Source: Cephalotus follicularis
Lineage: Eukaryota; Streptophyta; Magnoliopsida; Oxalidales; Cephalotaceae
Length of the DNA: 64,000 nt
Reading direction: 5' to 3'
Assembly (NCBI GenBank): GCA_001972305.1
Contig: BDDD01005778.1
Span: 1 to 64,000 of the forward strand
The notes beneath the pieces are model-generated. The model did no database searches and was not told the origin of the DNA. It saw only the letters and a program-made list of their open reading frames with translations. Of the stretch, positions 34,442 through 45,774 are shown piece after piece. Both the position numbers and the translations under genes were made by a program. How positions within the stretch are numbered: the first letter of the stretch is position 1; each line of letters starts with the position of its first letter.

Positions 34442-35800
34442 TCAAAATTCCAGCTCTAGTCCAGGGAACAAGTAAGGGTAACGCTCCCTCATTTGGTCCT
34501 CACGTTCCCAGGTAGCCTCTTCTGCTACATGGTTTCTCCATAAGATCTTCACCAAGGGAATGGTCTTATTCCTCAAAACCTCTTCTCGGCGGTCTAAGAT
34601 TTGCTCTGGGGCTTCCTCATACGCCAACACTGGTAAATCCTCTCCGCACAACACCACTGGCTCGGTCAACACATGGGAAGGATCAACAACGTATTTCCTT
34701 AGCACAGATACGTGGAACACGTCATGCACCCTGGCCATCCCCTCGGGCAACGCCAGGCGATAAGCCACTGGTCTAATCCTTTGCACAAACTCAAAGGGAC
34801 CTATGTACCTTGGGCTAAGCTTCCCACGCTTGCCAAAATGAACAATCCCCATGTAAGGTGATACCCTGAGGAAAACCTTGTCACCTACAGAGAATTCAAA
34901 GTCCTTACGATGCTTGTCTGCGTAGCTCTTCTGCCTACTCTAGGCCGCACGCAAATGATCTCGGATCACCTTCTCTGCTGCGTCTTGTACCAACTTTGGT
35001 CCTAACAACTGGTGTTCTCCCACCTCATTCCAACACAAAGGAGTTTGACAACGTTTGCCGTACAACGCCTGATAAGGAGCCATACCAATGCTCGCCTGAT
35101 AGCTGTTGTTGTAGGCGAACTCGATCGAAGTCAAATGGTCATCCCAACTTAATCAAAAATCCATGACACAGGCTCTCAACATGTCCTCAAGAATCTGGAT
35201 AGCACGCTCAGGCTGCCCATCAGTCTAAGGATGGTACGTTGTACTGAGTCGCAACTCCGTACCCAATGTCCTCTGTAGGCTCCGCCAGAATCTTAATGTG
35301 AACCTCGGGTCTCTATCCGAAACAATGCTGTTGGGGATCCCATGTAACCTGATCACACCGTCCACATACAACCGAGCTAACTTGTCCAAACTGAAGTCCT
35401 TCCTTATAGGTATGAAGTGAGCAGACTTGGTCAAATGATCGACAATCACCCAGATTGCATCATGCTTACTCCTTATCCGAGGAAAACCGGTGACAAAGTC
35501 CATCGATATGTTGTCCCATTTCCATACTGGAATAGGAAGCGGTTGAAGAAGACCTGAAGGCTTTTGCCGCTCAGCCTTCACCTACTGGCACGTCAAGCAC
35601 CTTGCCACGAGCCTGGCAGTCTCATGCTTCATGCCCCACCACCAAAAAGACTGCCTTAGGTCACGATACATATTTGTACTTCCAGGATGCATTGACCAAG
35701 GAGAACGATGAGCTTCTTCCAGGATCTCTTGGTTGATCATCTCGACATGTGGCACACATATCCTCTTCCCAAACATCAGAGCACCATCACCCATGATGTG
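34442..35800 (-). pseudogene. Gypsy E integrase with chromodomain-like tail
   Basis: Contains the CLTCQ end of the zinc finger, the core Asp (MDFVTGFP) and Asp (NSIVSDRDPRF), the integrase C-terminal block LSPRYIGPFEF, VFHVSVLRKYV and a tail with VKILWRNHVAEEATWE, as in chromoviruses, where the tail helps direct integration to chromatin. In-frame stops lie near 35581 (TAG), 35225 (TAG), 35134 (TGA) and 34938 (TAG). Most look like CAG-to-TAG or similar transitions. The 3' tail is open to its natural end. Confidence 0.92.
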
Positions 35801-37240
35801 GAAGTCAGTCCGAGAACCCTTTCTAACTTGTTTCAACAACTTGGCCAACCTCCAGTCCTTCTCTTGCAATCCCTGGATCTGCTCTTCCCAAACAGATCTC
35901 ACTTGCAGAGAAGCCAACACTGCTCCACTGTCCCCGGCAGACAGCTCTGCCCTCGAAGACCTCAACAGTTCCAACATCGGCAAGTAAACCAACCGTACAT
36001 GATCCAAGGAAGCGGAAGACTTCCTGCTCAACGCATCAGCAACCACGTTGGCCTTACCAGGATGATACTCGATGGTACAATCATAATCCCTGATGAGCTC
36101 GATCCATCTCCTCTGCCTCATGTTCAAATGTGGTTGAGAAGACAAATACTTCACACTCTGGTGGTCAGTAAAGATATGGCAGACTTCACCATATAGATAA
36201 TGATGCCATATCTTCAAAGCAAACACCACCGCAACTAACTCCAAGTCATGCGTAGGGTAATTGAGCTCATGAACCTTCAACTACCGAGAAGCATAGGCAA
36301 TAAGCTTCCCTTCTTGCATCAACACACAACCAAGGACATGCAAAGAAGCATCACTGTAAACTACAAAACCAACCCCCAGAGAAGGAAGGGTCAACACCGG
36401 AGCTGACGTTAACCTATCCTTCAGCGTCTGGAAGCTCTTCTCAAAGTCCTCTGACCAAACAAACTTCACATCCTTCCTTGTCAACTTCAACAGAGGAGCT
36501 GCTATTGCCGAGAATCCGTCCACGAATCTTCGGTAGTAGCCAACAAGTTCAAGGAAACTGCGCACTTCAGGTATGCTCTTAGCTCTTTCCCAGGCCAACA
36601 CAGCTTCAACCTTTCTCGGGTCCACTTCAACACCTTGGCCCGAGATCACATGGCCCAAAAACACAACCCTGTCCAACCAAAACTCACACTTACTGAGCTT
36701 AGAATACAACTCATGGTTTCTCAAGGTCTGTAAAACAATCCTCTGGTGTTCCTCATGCTCAGCCATACTCCACGAGTATACCATCACGTCATCTATGAAC
36801 ACCACCACAAAGGTGTCCAAGAAGGGTTGGAACACTCAATTAATTAAATCCATGAAAACGGCCGGTGCATTGGTTAAACCAAATGACATAACTGAGAACT
36901 CATAGAGACCATAACTAGATCTGAAGGCTGTCTGCGGAACATCCTCTTCCTTCACCTTCAACTGGTGATATCCAGACCGAAGATCTATCTTAGAGAACAT
37001 ACAGGCGTCTCACAACTGATCAAACAAGTCATCGATCCTTGGCAACGGATACTTGTTATGCACATTGATCTTGTTGAGTTGCCAATAGTCGATACACAAG
37101 CACATAGCTCCATCCTTCTTCTTCACAAACAGGACTGGAGCAACCCATGGAGAACTACTAGGTCAGAGAAATCCTTTATCCAACAAGTATTCCAACTATA
37201 CCTTTAGCTCTTTCAACTCTATAGGTGCCATACAGTAAGG
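35801..37240 (-). pseudogene. Gypsy E reverse transcriptase and RNase H
   Basis: Reading leftwards: the RT N-terminal half (about 37200-36840) in which several stops and changes break the frame, then the catalytic box [25 protein letters not shown], and RNase H with [21 protein letters not shown] and [12 protein letters not shown], followed by the linker to the integrase zinc finger ([14 protein letters not shown]). The TAG at about 36280 and the TGA at about 36835 interrupt it. The RT and RNase H acidic residues I can see are intact. Confidence 0.92.
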
Positions 37241-38177
37241 AGCAAGGGATATAAGAGCCGCACCAGGGATCAACTCAATCTCAAAGTCTATTTCCCTGTC
37301 CGGAGGAGGGCCTGGTAACTCGTCGGGGAAGACATCGGGAAACTCACAAACCACCGGTATGTCCCCTACCTCTGGCTTAGACATCCGACTATCCACCACA
37401 TGAGCTAAGAATCCTTGCACACCTTTACCCAAAGCCTTACGTGCAACCATAGCTGAGATCAACTTCAGAGGTGCTGAGCGCTGCTCGCAAACTAACTCCA
37501 TGCCTGAGTCATCATGCAAACAAAAGGAAACAACCTTACGCGAACAATCAACCACTGCTCGGTGCCTTACCAGCCAATCCATGCCCAGGATGGCATCAAC
37601 ATCCTCAATCTTGAAGGGGGTAAGGTCGGATACAAAACTTCGTCCCTTGATCACAACATCAGAACCTCTGTAGACTCGTTCTACACGATAACTCTAGCCC
37701 GTAGGAACAAATACAATGATCTCTTTGTCCAAGGAACTTAACGCTCCACATGCATGTATGCAAAATGCATTGGCAATAAAAGATAAAGAGGCTCCCGTGT
37801 CAAACAAAACCGTGGCATCTCTGCCGAAGATAAGAGCCTTATCTATAGCCACGCCCGCAGATCCGAGAGCATCTTCTCTGTTAAGATCCTAGACTCTAGT
37901 TGTTGCCACTGGTCTACCCTGCTGACGACTTCCACTAGCCATGGATGATCCCACTTGCGAAGCCGTTGATCCACCTCTGGCTCCCGTAGGTTGTCTATTA
38001 GAAGCAGTTGATCCAAGTGTCGTCGAGGTCTACTGAGCTTGTGGACAATTCATCTTGATGTGCCCAACCTGGCCACACTAGAAACATCCACGGGTATCTG
38101 CCTTATGGTTGCCAAAGTGGAAGCGACCACACTTCTGGCACTTGGGATGCTGTTGAGAAACTGATGAACTCTGGTGT
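37241..38177 (-). pseudogene. Gypsy E protease and gag C-terminus
   Basis: The protease catalytic motif DTGAS is at about 37788-37803 (minus) and looks intact. It is followed by GMDWLVRHRAVVDCSRK and the linker ELPGPPPDREIDFEIE before RT. Upstream, the gag C-terminus has an irregular knuckle CQKCGRFHFGNH. The frame is open at 37196-37654 but broken around 37655-38080. Gag is split at 38177 by element F and resumes at 47227. Confidence 0.85.
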
Positions 38178-39629
38178 TGTTTAGCATAAAAATGTGTTAT
38201 TTTTAATGATCTATTTGTTATATTTTTATGCTTGGAATAGACTACTTTGGTTGTGTTATATTGATTTTCAGGTACAAAGAGCAAAAGGACCAAAGTGCAA
38301 GAATACTACCCAAAGTTGTGCAAATTGGAGCTTTAAAGTGTAAAGATTGAAGAATTGACAAATTCTGCAGAAACAGAGTGAAAAGCGTCGATGTCTTTCA
38401 AAGGGGTCGACGTCTTTTCTGGGTTTGTAGTAAACGCATCGATGCCTTTTGTTGAGGATCGATGTCCTTTATGGGATTGCAACCTACCTTCAAAGGCTAT
38501 GAAAAACGCATCAACGTCTTTCATGAAAGGGATTGACGTCTTTCTGAAAATTCGACTTGTAAATTTTGGATCAAAACGCATCGACGTCTTTCATCACAGG
38601 GATCATGTCCATTACGCGCATCTTAGCAAAACGGAATTTTTTTACAAAACGCGTCGATGTCCAACCAAAAGCGTCGATGTCTTCTTCTGCAGCAGAAATA
38701 GAAAGTTAGATTTTTTTTGCCATATTTTGTAACTAGGATTGCTTTATTTCCATTTTTGATCAGTTTTGTAGTATAAAAACAATACAAGGCTGGCCAAATT
38801 ATAGAGAGGAGTGGTAGAGGCTGGTAGAAACCCTATTTTTCTTCTTTGTCAATTTTAGTTTATTTCACAATGTTTAGTAGATAAACTCTTCAAGGTTTTA
38901 GGGTAGAACAAAGCCTAGATTGTTATTGTTTCAATTCCATCAATAAAAATTCTTGAATGTGTGATTTGTTCTTCAAATATTTCTGCCTTCACACACACTT
39001 TGTCTGTCTGATTAAAATCCACAAACATCTTGTCGGTGAAACTGAAAGTTGGTGAATAAATGGTGCTCAATTCAATCAACGGAGTCTACTCATACGATTT
39101 GTCACAACGAACACACTTCGTATAGACCTAGCATGTCTACTCATACGTCTTTCTGTAGTTTCCGTACTTCATATAGACCTAACATGTCTACTCATACGTC
39201 TTGTCATCACCGTCGCACTCCATATCGACCTAGCTACCGCTGGTTATCATGGTATGATCGTTCAATTAAATGGAATTGTTCAATACAATCTACGGTGAGT
39301 TTCTATACCCTAAAACCGCTTCTTAATTATATATTTTCTTCACTTTTATTCATTGTTTTGATTCGTTTTAAAATTTCATGCTTTATTTCTTGGTATTTCG
39401 AATTCAGTGTTTTTAACTATCGAAGTCTTAATTTCCTGTTTTGATTATTTATTTTATTTTGCATAATCAGGAGTAGTTTTTGATAGTTTATTTCAAATTT
39501 GGTATACTTCGCCTAGGTTGGATAGATTACAACTAGTTTAACGTTTCCCTGTGTTCGACCCATTACTGCATGATCCGTGCACTTGCGGCTATAAATTTTA
39601 AAACATCATTATTCTTTTTACAGTGAACA
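38178..39629 (+). mobile_element. Element F 5' LTR
   Basis: Begins TGTTTAGCATAAAAATG and ends CAGTGAACA. A TATA-like GTATAAAAAC is at about 38771, after the palindrome array. A TCTACTCATACGTCTT repeat with GTATAGACCTAGC spacers lies at about 39084-39235. ORF-like stretches inside are not coding. Confidence 0.93.
38385..38695. repeat. TCGA palindrome array, type I, F 5' LTR
   Basis: Five doublets of the type GCGTCGATGTCTTTC ... GTCGACGTCTTTT. Spacings are 19, 20, 22, 22 and 20 bp. It ends about 80 bp before the TATA-like box. The copy in the 3' LTR is at 45978-46290. Confidence 0.85.
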
Positions 39630-39635
39630 GGTTTT

Positions 39636-39648
39636 TGGCGCCGTTGCC
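39636..39648 (+). other. Primer-binding site of element F
   Basis: TGGCGCCGTTGCC, 6 nt after the LTR end and followed by GGGGAAACG. As I recall, this is the Asp-tRNA-type site of the Athila/Tat group. Confidence 0.8.
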
Positions 39649-39932
39649 GGGGAAACGTTTTAAATTAGTTTAAATTTATTCGACTGATTCGTAGTATCTA
39701 TTTGTGTTTTATTTTTCTGTTTTTGTGTTTCTTTTTACTTTGTTTGCTTAGTTTAATTAGGGAATTGCATAAGCTTTAAAAACAAATTCTAATAATCTTT
39801 GCGTAAGCTTTAAACAAACCCTAATTTCGCTAAGTCAATTCTCTGCATAAGTTTTTAATAATTTAGTTTAATTTAGGCCTTGACTAAAAAAAACGTTTTT
39901 ACCATTAGTTTACAATTCCATTAAGTTAGTTT

Positions 39933-40549
39933 ATGACTGAGTGGGTACGTGGCACAAATAACCGACTTGAGCGAAATAATCAACACCCACAAATGGCGGA
40001 CGAACGCCCACTCCAAACTTTGCGCGATAGATTCTATCCCGAGAGGACAGCGCAACCATCCTGTATCCTGTTGCCTGCACCTAACGGGAACAATTTTGAG
40101 TTAAAATCACAATTCATTAGCATGCTCCCACACTTTCATGGTTTACCAAATGAGGATGCATATATCTTCCTTCGCGAGTTCGAGGAGGTATGCGCCCTCA
40201 TGAAACTTCAACAACTCTCGGATGACGCAATTAAATTACGTTTCATAAATTTTTCGCTGAAAGATGGAGCTAAAAAGTGGCTCTACAGTCTCCCCAATGG
40301 TTCTATTTCTACATGGGACCATTTCACTGTTTCGTTCCTAAAGAAATTCTTTCCACTTCATAAAACCAATAAACTTAGGAACGACATTCTCCAGTTTCAT
40401 CAAAAACCCAATGAATCATTTTCTAGGTGTATGGAACGTTTCAAAGACCTTCTTTTAGAGTGTCCTCATCATGGTTTAAACATGTGATATTTATGCCAAA
40501 ACATCTACGAAGGCATTGATTACCAGACCAAGCAATTGGTCGAATCTAT
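39933..40549 (+). pseudogene. Element F gag, N-terminal part
   Basis: 184 codons with the gag core: PHFHGLPNEDAYIFLREFEE, then FSLKDGAKKWLYSLP and FFPLHKTNKLRNDI, typical of Athila/Tat gag (retrotransposon gag family). A TGA at 40485-40487 stops it where relatives have Trp. A further frame change around 40550 separates it from the rest of gag, where the motif YTDENEAW continues. It would form the capsid of the particle. Confidence 0.9.
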
Positions 40550-43500
40550 GTGTCCGATGGGTTCACCTCGTACACGGATGAAAACGAGGCATGGAATTTT
40601 ATTTTAGATTTGGGTAAGCAAACTAGAGAGTGGGAGTCAACCCAAGTTTTTGAGAGAGCGTTTCCAAGTAAAGGGTACGTTATAGAAGGAGCAATTGCTA
40701 AGGAGGCACAGCTGGAAAGTCGTGTAACTAGATTAGAGTTGTTTCTTAGGGGTTCCCCACAAGTCAACCAAATCGATCATAGCACCCCTATGTGTTCTTG
40801 GTGTCAATCCCCAAATCATGTTTTTGAAGAATGCCAAATTTATATTGACAATCAGTATGCTCCTGAGAATGTGTCTGCTATGAATCAATACAACCCGTAT
40901 AGTAACACATACAATCCGGGTTGGCGAAATCAACCAAACTTCTCATGGAGTCAAGGGCAAAACATGCGAGGACAATCAAGCTTTTCGGGGCAGCCTTCTA
41001 GCGTTGGTGCCCCACCTTCACATTTTTTGGAACAACCTTCGAGCTTCCCTAGCCAGTTTGTACCACAACAGACATTTCCAAGGTTCTCCCAAAATTCGAA
41101 TACTATTCGACCATCCTTTCCACCACAAAATCAATTCTCAAATCAACAAATATCTGGATTGTCGAACCAAAGGGAGGATCCATCTAGGATTTCATCGCTA
41201 GAAAAGAGCATGGAACTTCTTATGAGCACTGTGATGACTAGTCAGCATAACATGAAAAAACAAATTTCACAACTAGCATCCGCTCTACACGAAAGAGAAA
41301 AAGGAAAAATGCCCTCCCAACCTGACCCGAATCCTAGGACTGCCTTCAACCATTCCGCTCAAATCCAACAACCATTAAATCAGCAAAATTCAGCTTCCTC
41401 ATCTAGTCCATCAAAACAAGTTTTTGCCGTAAGAAGTGGAAATGAATACCATCCAGTGGATCAAACGGAGAATGTAAGCGAGCAAATGGAGGAATCCTTG
41501 GCGCAAGAAAAACCACACGAGTTATTGATTGACCCATCGGAGCAATCAATACAATTAAATGTGCACGATGAATTGAGGAAAGAGAAAGATGAAGAGAAGA
41601 AGAAACAACCGGTCGAGGCACCAAAGCGTTCATTTGACCCACCAGCTCCCTTTCCAAAAAGATTTCAAAGCAAGAAAGCCCCAGCAATGGAGAAGATCAT
41701 CGAAACATTTAAGCAAGTCCAAATCAATATTCCATTGCTTGAAGCCATTGAACGGGTGCCCTCTTACACAAAAGTCCTTAAAGACTTATGCAATAAAAAG
41801 AGGATCCTTCAGACTCTGAAAAAGGCTTTCTTGGCAGCCAACAATAGTGCACTATTCTCGCAACCCACGATGCGAAAGTATAAAGACCCTGGCTGCCCGA
41901 CAATCTCTTGTGTTATTGGAAACACGAAAATTGAGCATGCCTTGCTCGATTTAGGAGCAAGTGTGAATTTGTTGCCATCATCGGTTTATGAGAAGCTCGG
42001 ACTAGGAGAGTTAAGACCAACCACGATGACATTGCAATTAGAGGATAGGTCTGTGAAGGTGCCTCGAGGGAAAATCGAGGATGTGTTGATAAAGGTTGGA
42101 GAGTTTTTCTTTCCTGTCGACTTCGTCGTCTTAGACACCCAGCCTGTTGCAAACTTAAATGATCAAATTCCAATTATCCTTGGTAGACCTTTCCTGGCAA
42201 CCAGTAATGCGCTAATCAATTGTCAAAATGTTCTGATGAAATTAAACTTCAGAAATACATCCGTGGATTTTAATGTTTTCCGATTGGGTAAGCATTCCGC
42301 CGATTTTGATGAATTGATTGCAATCCATGCATTTCCCGATTATATTGATACACACTTCCACATTGATTTTGATGGAAATTTTAATGATTGCATGCGGGAT
42401 TTAGAGGATGTCGATAGAGGTGATTTCGTTGATGCATTTAGTATGCATCCATTAGAGCCAGTGGGCCCCTTGTCCACATCCTTACCTAAACGATCAATTG
42501 AGGAGCCTCCGAAACTTGAACTCAAAGAATTTCCCTCTACATTGAAATACTCATTTCTCGGTGAAAACCAAACTCTTCCTATTATCATTTCATCTGATCG
42601 TACTCCCAGTCAGGAAGAGGAGGTTATTGACCTACTCAAAGAGAATAAAGAGGCAATTGGTTGGACGATGGCTGACATCAAAGGAATTAGCCCTTCCATT
42701 TGCGAGCATCGTATAAATCTCATAGAAGGATCCAAACCTTCTAGAGAACCTAAGCGAAGAGCAAATCCCTTGATGAAAGAGGCCATACAAAAAGAAATCT
42801 TGAAGTGGCTGGACAATGGGGTCATTTATCCCATTTCGGATAGTCAATGGGTGAGTCCAGTCCACGTTGTCCCAAAGAAATTCGGAGTAACGGTAGTGCA
42901 ATCCTCCACCGATGACTTACTTCCTAAAAAAATCCAAACTAGATGGAGGGTGTGCATTCACTACCGAAAGTTGAATACAGCAACCTGGAAGGATCATTTT
43001 CCACTTCCGTTTATCGATCAAATGCTAGATAGGTTAGCTGGTCATGAATATTATTGTTTTCTCGATGGGTACTTCAGATACAATCAAATTCTCATCGCTC
43101 TGCAAGATCAAGAGAAAACCACGTTCACATGCCCTTTCGGAACATTTGCTTACCGACGCATGCCGTTTGGCATTTGCAATGCTCCCGCTACCTTCCAAAG
43201 GTGCATGATGAGTATTTTCTCTGACATGGTGGAAGACTTTCTTGAAGTATTTATGTATGACTTTTCTGTGCATGGTTCCTCATTTTCTCAATGCCTTCAT
43301 CATCTAAAATTAGTACTCGAAAGAAGTCGAGAGAAGAATTTGGTGCTTAATTGGGGAAAATGCAATTTTATGGTGAAGAAGGGGATCGTTCTTGGACATA
43401 TAGTGTCAAAAGAAGGAATTCAAGTAGATAAAGCGAAAATTGAAGTCATCAAGCATTTTCCACCACCTCGTAATGTGAAAGATATCCGAGCATTCCTCGG

Positions 43501-43660
43501 ACATGCTGGTTTTTATCGAAGGTTCATCAAGGATTTTAGCAAGGTAGCACGCCCCTTGACTTTGCTCCTCGCAAAAGATCAAGATTTTGTTTTCTCTGAC
43601 GAGTGCCTTGTAGCATTTAACCGCTTAAAGAAGGATCTTGCTTCCGCTCCTATCATATAG
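40550..43660 (+). pseudogene. Element F gag C-terminus, protease and reverse transcriptase (1036 codons)
   Basis: Domains in order: gag end with a knuckle (residues ~80-95, CSWCQSPNHVFEEC), a long Gln/Ser/Asn-rich linker (to ~330), an Athila-type aspartic protease at ~455-550 (HALLDLGASVNLLPSSVYEK, where relatives usually read DLGAS, then PIILGRPFLATS), and RT from ~700 to the end (ISDSQWVSPVHVVPKK, RRMPFGICNAPATFQ, GHAGFYRRFI). The RT catalytic box reads VFMYDFSVHG, with Tyr replacing the first Asp of the usual MDDFSV, so the active site is broken. The palm motif also has FLDGYFRYNQI in place of GYSGYNQI. It ends with a TAG at 43658-43660, before RNase H. Confidence 0.93.
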
Positions 43661-44140
43661 GCACCAATTTGGATTGAGCCTTTAGAGATCACGTGCGACG
43701 CTTCCGATAGTGCCATTGGAGCTATTCTCGGCCAAAGAATGAATAAACTGCCTCACGTCATTTATTATGCAAGTAGGACCTTTTCGATGCGCAATTGAAT
43801 TACACGACCACTGAGAAGGAATTCTTAGCTGTGGTCTTTGCACTTGAGAAATTTCGTTCATATCTTTTAGGATCACATGTCATCGTGTCTACTGATCATG
43901 CTGCGATTCGGCATCTCATGAGTAAAAAGGATGCAAAAGCGCGTCTTATCCGGTGGGTTCTGCTCCTTCAAGAGTTTGACGTTGAAATTCGAGACAAGAA
44001 AGGAACCGAGAATTTGGTATCCGACCATCTATCCCGACTTTCCAATACACCCGAGGTCCATGGTTTGATTAATGAAAGTTTTCCTGATGAGCAGATTTTG
44101 CACGTTGAGAGCGAACCATGGTATGCGGACATAGTGAATT
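43661..44140 (+). pseudogene. Element F RNase H
   Basis: Begins in the same frame as RT after the stop (CDASDSAIGAILGQR) and shifts frame at about 43785-43795. It then runs as [31 protein letters not shown] and [11 protein letters not shown]. The acidic residues CDAS, TDH and VSDHL are visible. It would remove the RNA strand during copying. Confidence 0.9.
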
Positions 44141-45418
44141 ATCTTGTTATGGGAAGTGTACCCTCAGAATGGTCTGCTCAAGTTAAGCATAGGTTTCTGT
44201 CGCAAGCAAAAAAAATTTTTTTGGGATGATCGTTATCTTTTTAAAGCATGTCCGGATTTAATTTTGCGACGATGTGTTCCTGATCATGAGCATCGCTCAG
44301 TTCTGTCTTTTTATCATGATCAGGCATGTGGTGGTCATTTCGGCCCAACGAAGACAGCGGCTAAGGTTTTACAATATGGTTTTTATTGGCCGACTATTTT
44401 TAAAGATGCATTTCAGTACTGTAGGGCTTGTGCTTCATATCAAGCTTTAGGCCGTGTGACGAAACGAAATATGATGCCTTTGACACCGATTTTGACGGTT
44501 GAGATCTTTGATGTTTGGGGTATTGATTTTATGGGTCCGTTTCCCAATTCATTTGGGAATTTATACATCCTTCTAGCTGTTGATTATGTTTCAAAGTGGA
44601 TAGAGGTGATTCCTTGTCGAACCAATGACAACTCCGTCGTTGTTAAATTTCTCAAGGGACATATTTTTTTCTCGCTTTGGCACCCCACGTGCCATTATCA
44701 GTGATAGAGGTACTCATTTTTGCAATCGTTCGTTTGAAGCCCTTATGAAAAGATATGGGATCACTCACAAGCTCGCCACACGATATCACCCCCAAACTAG
44801 TGGGCAAGTTGAGGTATCCAATCGCCAAATCAAGCAAATCCTCAAAAAAATAGTCAACCCCAATAGAAAGGATTGGTCCATGCGACTTGTGGATGCTTTA
44901 TGGGCTTATCAAACCGCTTTCAAGACTGATCTTGGTCAATCTCCTTACCGTCTTGTGTATGGTAAAGCTTGTCATCTTTCTGTGGAGTTAGAACATCGAG
45001 CCTTTTGGGCTATTAAGCTATTCAATTTTGATCGTTCTGCTGGGAGTAGTCATCGTGCCCTTCAATTATCTGAGTTAGAAGATATTCGAAATGACGCATA
45101 TGACAATGCGAAGATTTCCAAAGAAAAGACCAAAGCCTTTCATGATGCGTGGATTTTGCGGAAAAATTTCGAAGTAGGAGACAAGGTTCTTTTATATAAT
45201 TCACGTTTACATTTGTTTCCTAGAAAATTGTGGTCTCGTTGGATGGTCCTTATATTGTTAAAAATGTTTTCTCACATGGTGTTTTTGAGATATGTAAGCA
45301 AGGTACTGAAGATGTGTTCAAGGTAAATGGGCAGCGATTGAAGAAATTTTTAGAGATTCCAGCTGCGCCGATGAAAGAGGCCATGGACTTGCATGAGCCT
45401 CTTTATGAGCCTCCATGA
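44141..45418 (+). pseudogene. Element F integrase
   Basis: Frames overlap here because of two or more shifts, one in the A/T run at about 44208-44222 and one at about 44665-44690. The zinc finger is visible ([18 protein letters not shown]), then the core Asp (WGIDFMGPF), Asp ([10 protein letters not shown]) and Glu (SGQVEVSNR), and the tail ([16 protein letters not shown]). A third shift lies near 45220, in the C-terminal block, and a stop closes the region at 45416-45418. All three catalytic acids are present, but no single frame spans the domain. Confidence 0.9.
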
Positions 45419-45760
45419 TGATATTCGGTAAACCCTACCCCTTTGTTCTTTATTTTCAAGTATGGGGGTGTTCTATGAATTTTTTAGTATAGATACATTT
45501 TACCTGTTTTTAAAGTTTTGATGAACTGAATTTTGTGTGTTTATTCACTGGAAAACACTCACGAGACCAAACTCGTCCACTAGGGCCACCTAGGGGTTTA
45601 AAGAGTTGTTGCATAAGCTAAATGCAATCGTGATTCCTACGAAAGTGAGTTAGGTTTTTCTTTATGTTCTTGTGTGTGCATTTAGTTTTTATTTTTGTGT
45701 TTGCGTGTGTTTTCTTGTTTTAACTTTCCATTTGGTTTGCTTGAGGACAAGCAAAGTTTA
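45419..45760 (+). other. 3' non-coding region of element F
   Basis: AT-rich, with no frame of note and no env-like ORF. TATGGGGG-like tracts near 45460 and 45764 are candidate polypurine tracts. Confidence 0.6.
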
Positions 45761-45774
45761 AGTATGGGGGAATT
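45761..45774 (+). other. Polypurine tract of element F
   Basis: AGTATGGGGGAATT directly before the 3' LTR start TGTTTAGC. Confidence 0.7.

Noticed and set aside
39049..39444. 131-codon frame repeated at 46646-47041 as a conserved gene
   Set aside because: Both copies lie at the same place in the two LTRs of element F, and the frame is driven by a TCTACTCATACG repeat. Conservation is explained by LTR identity.
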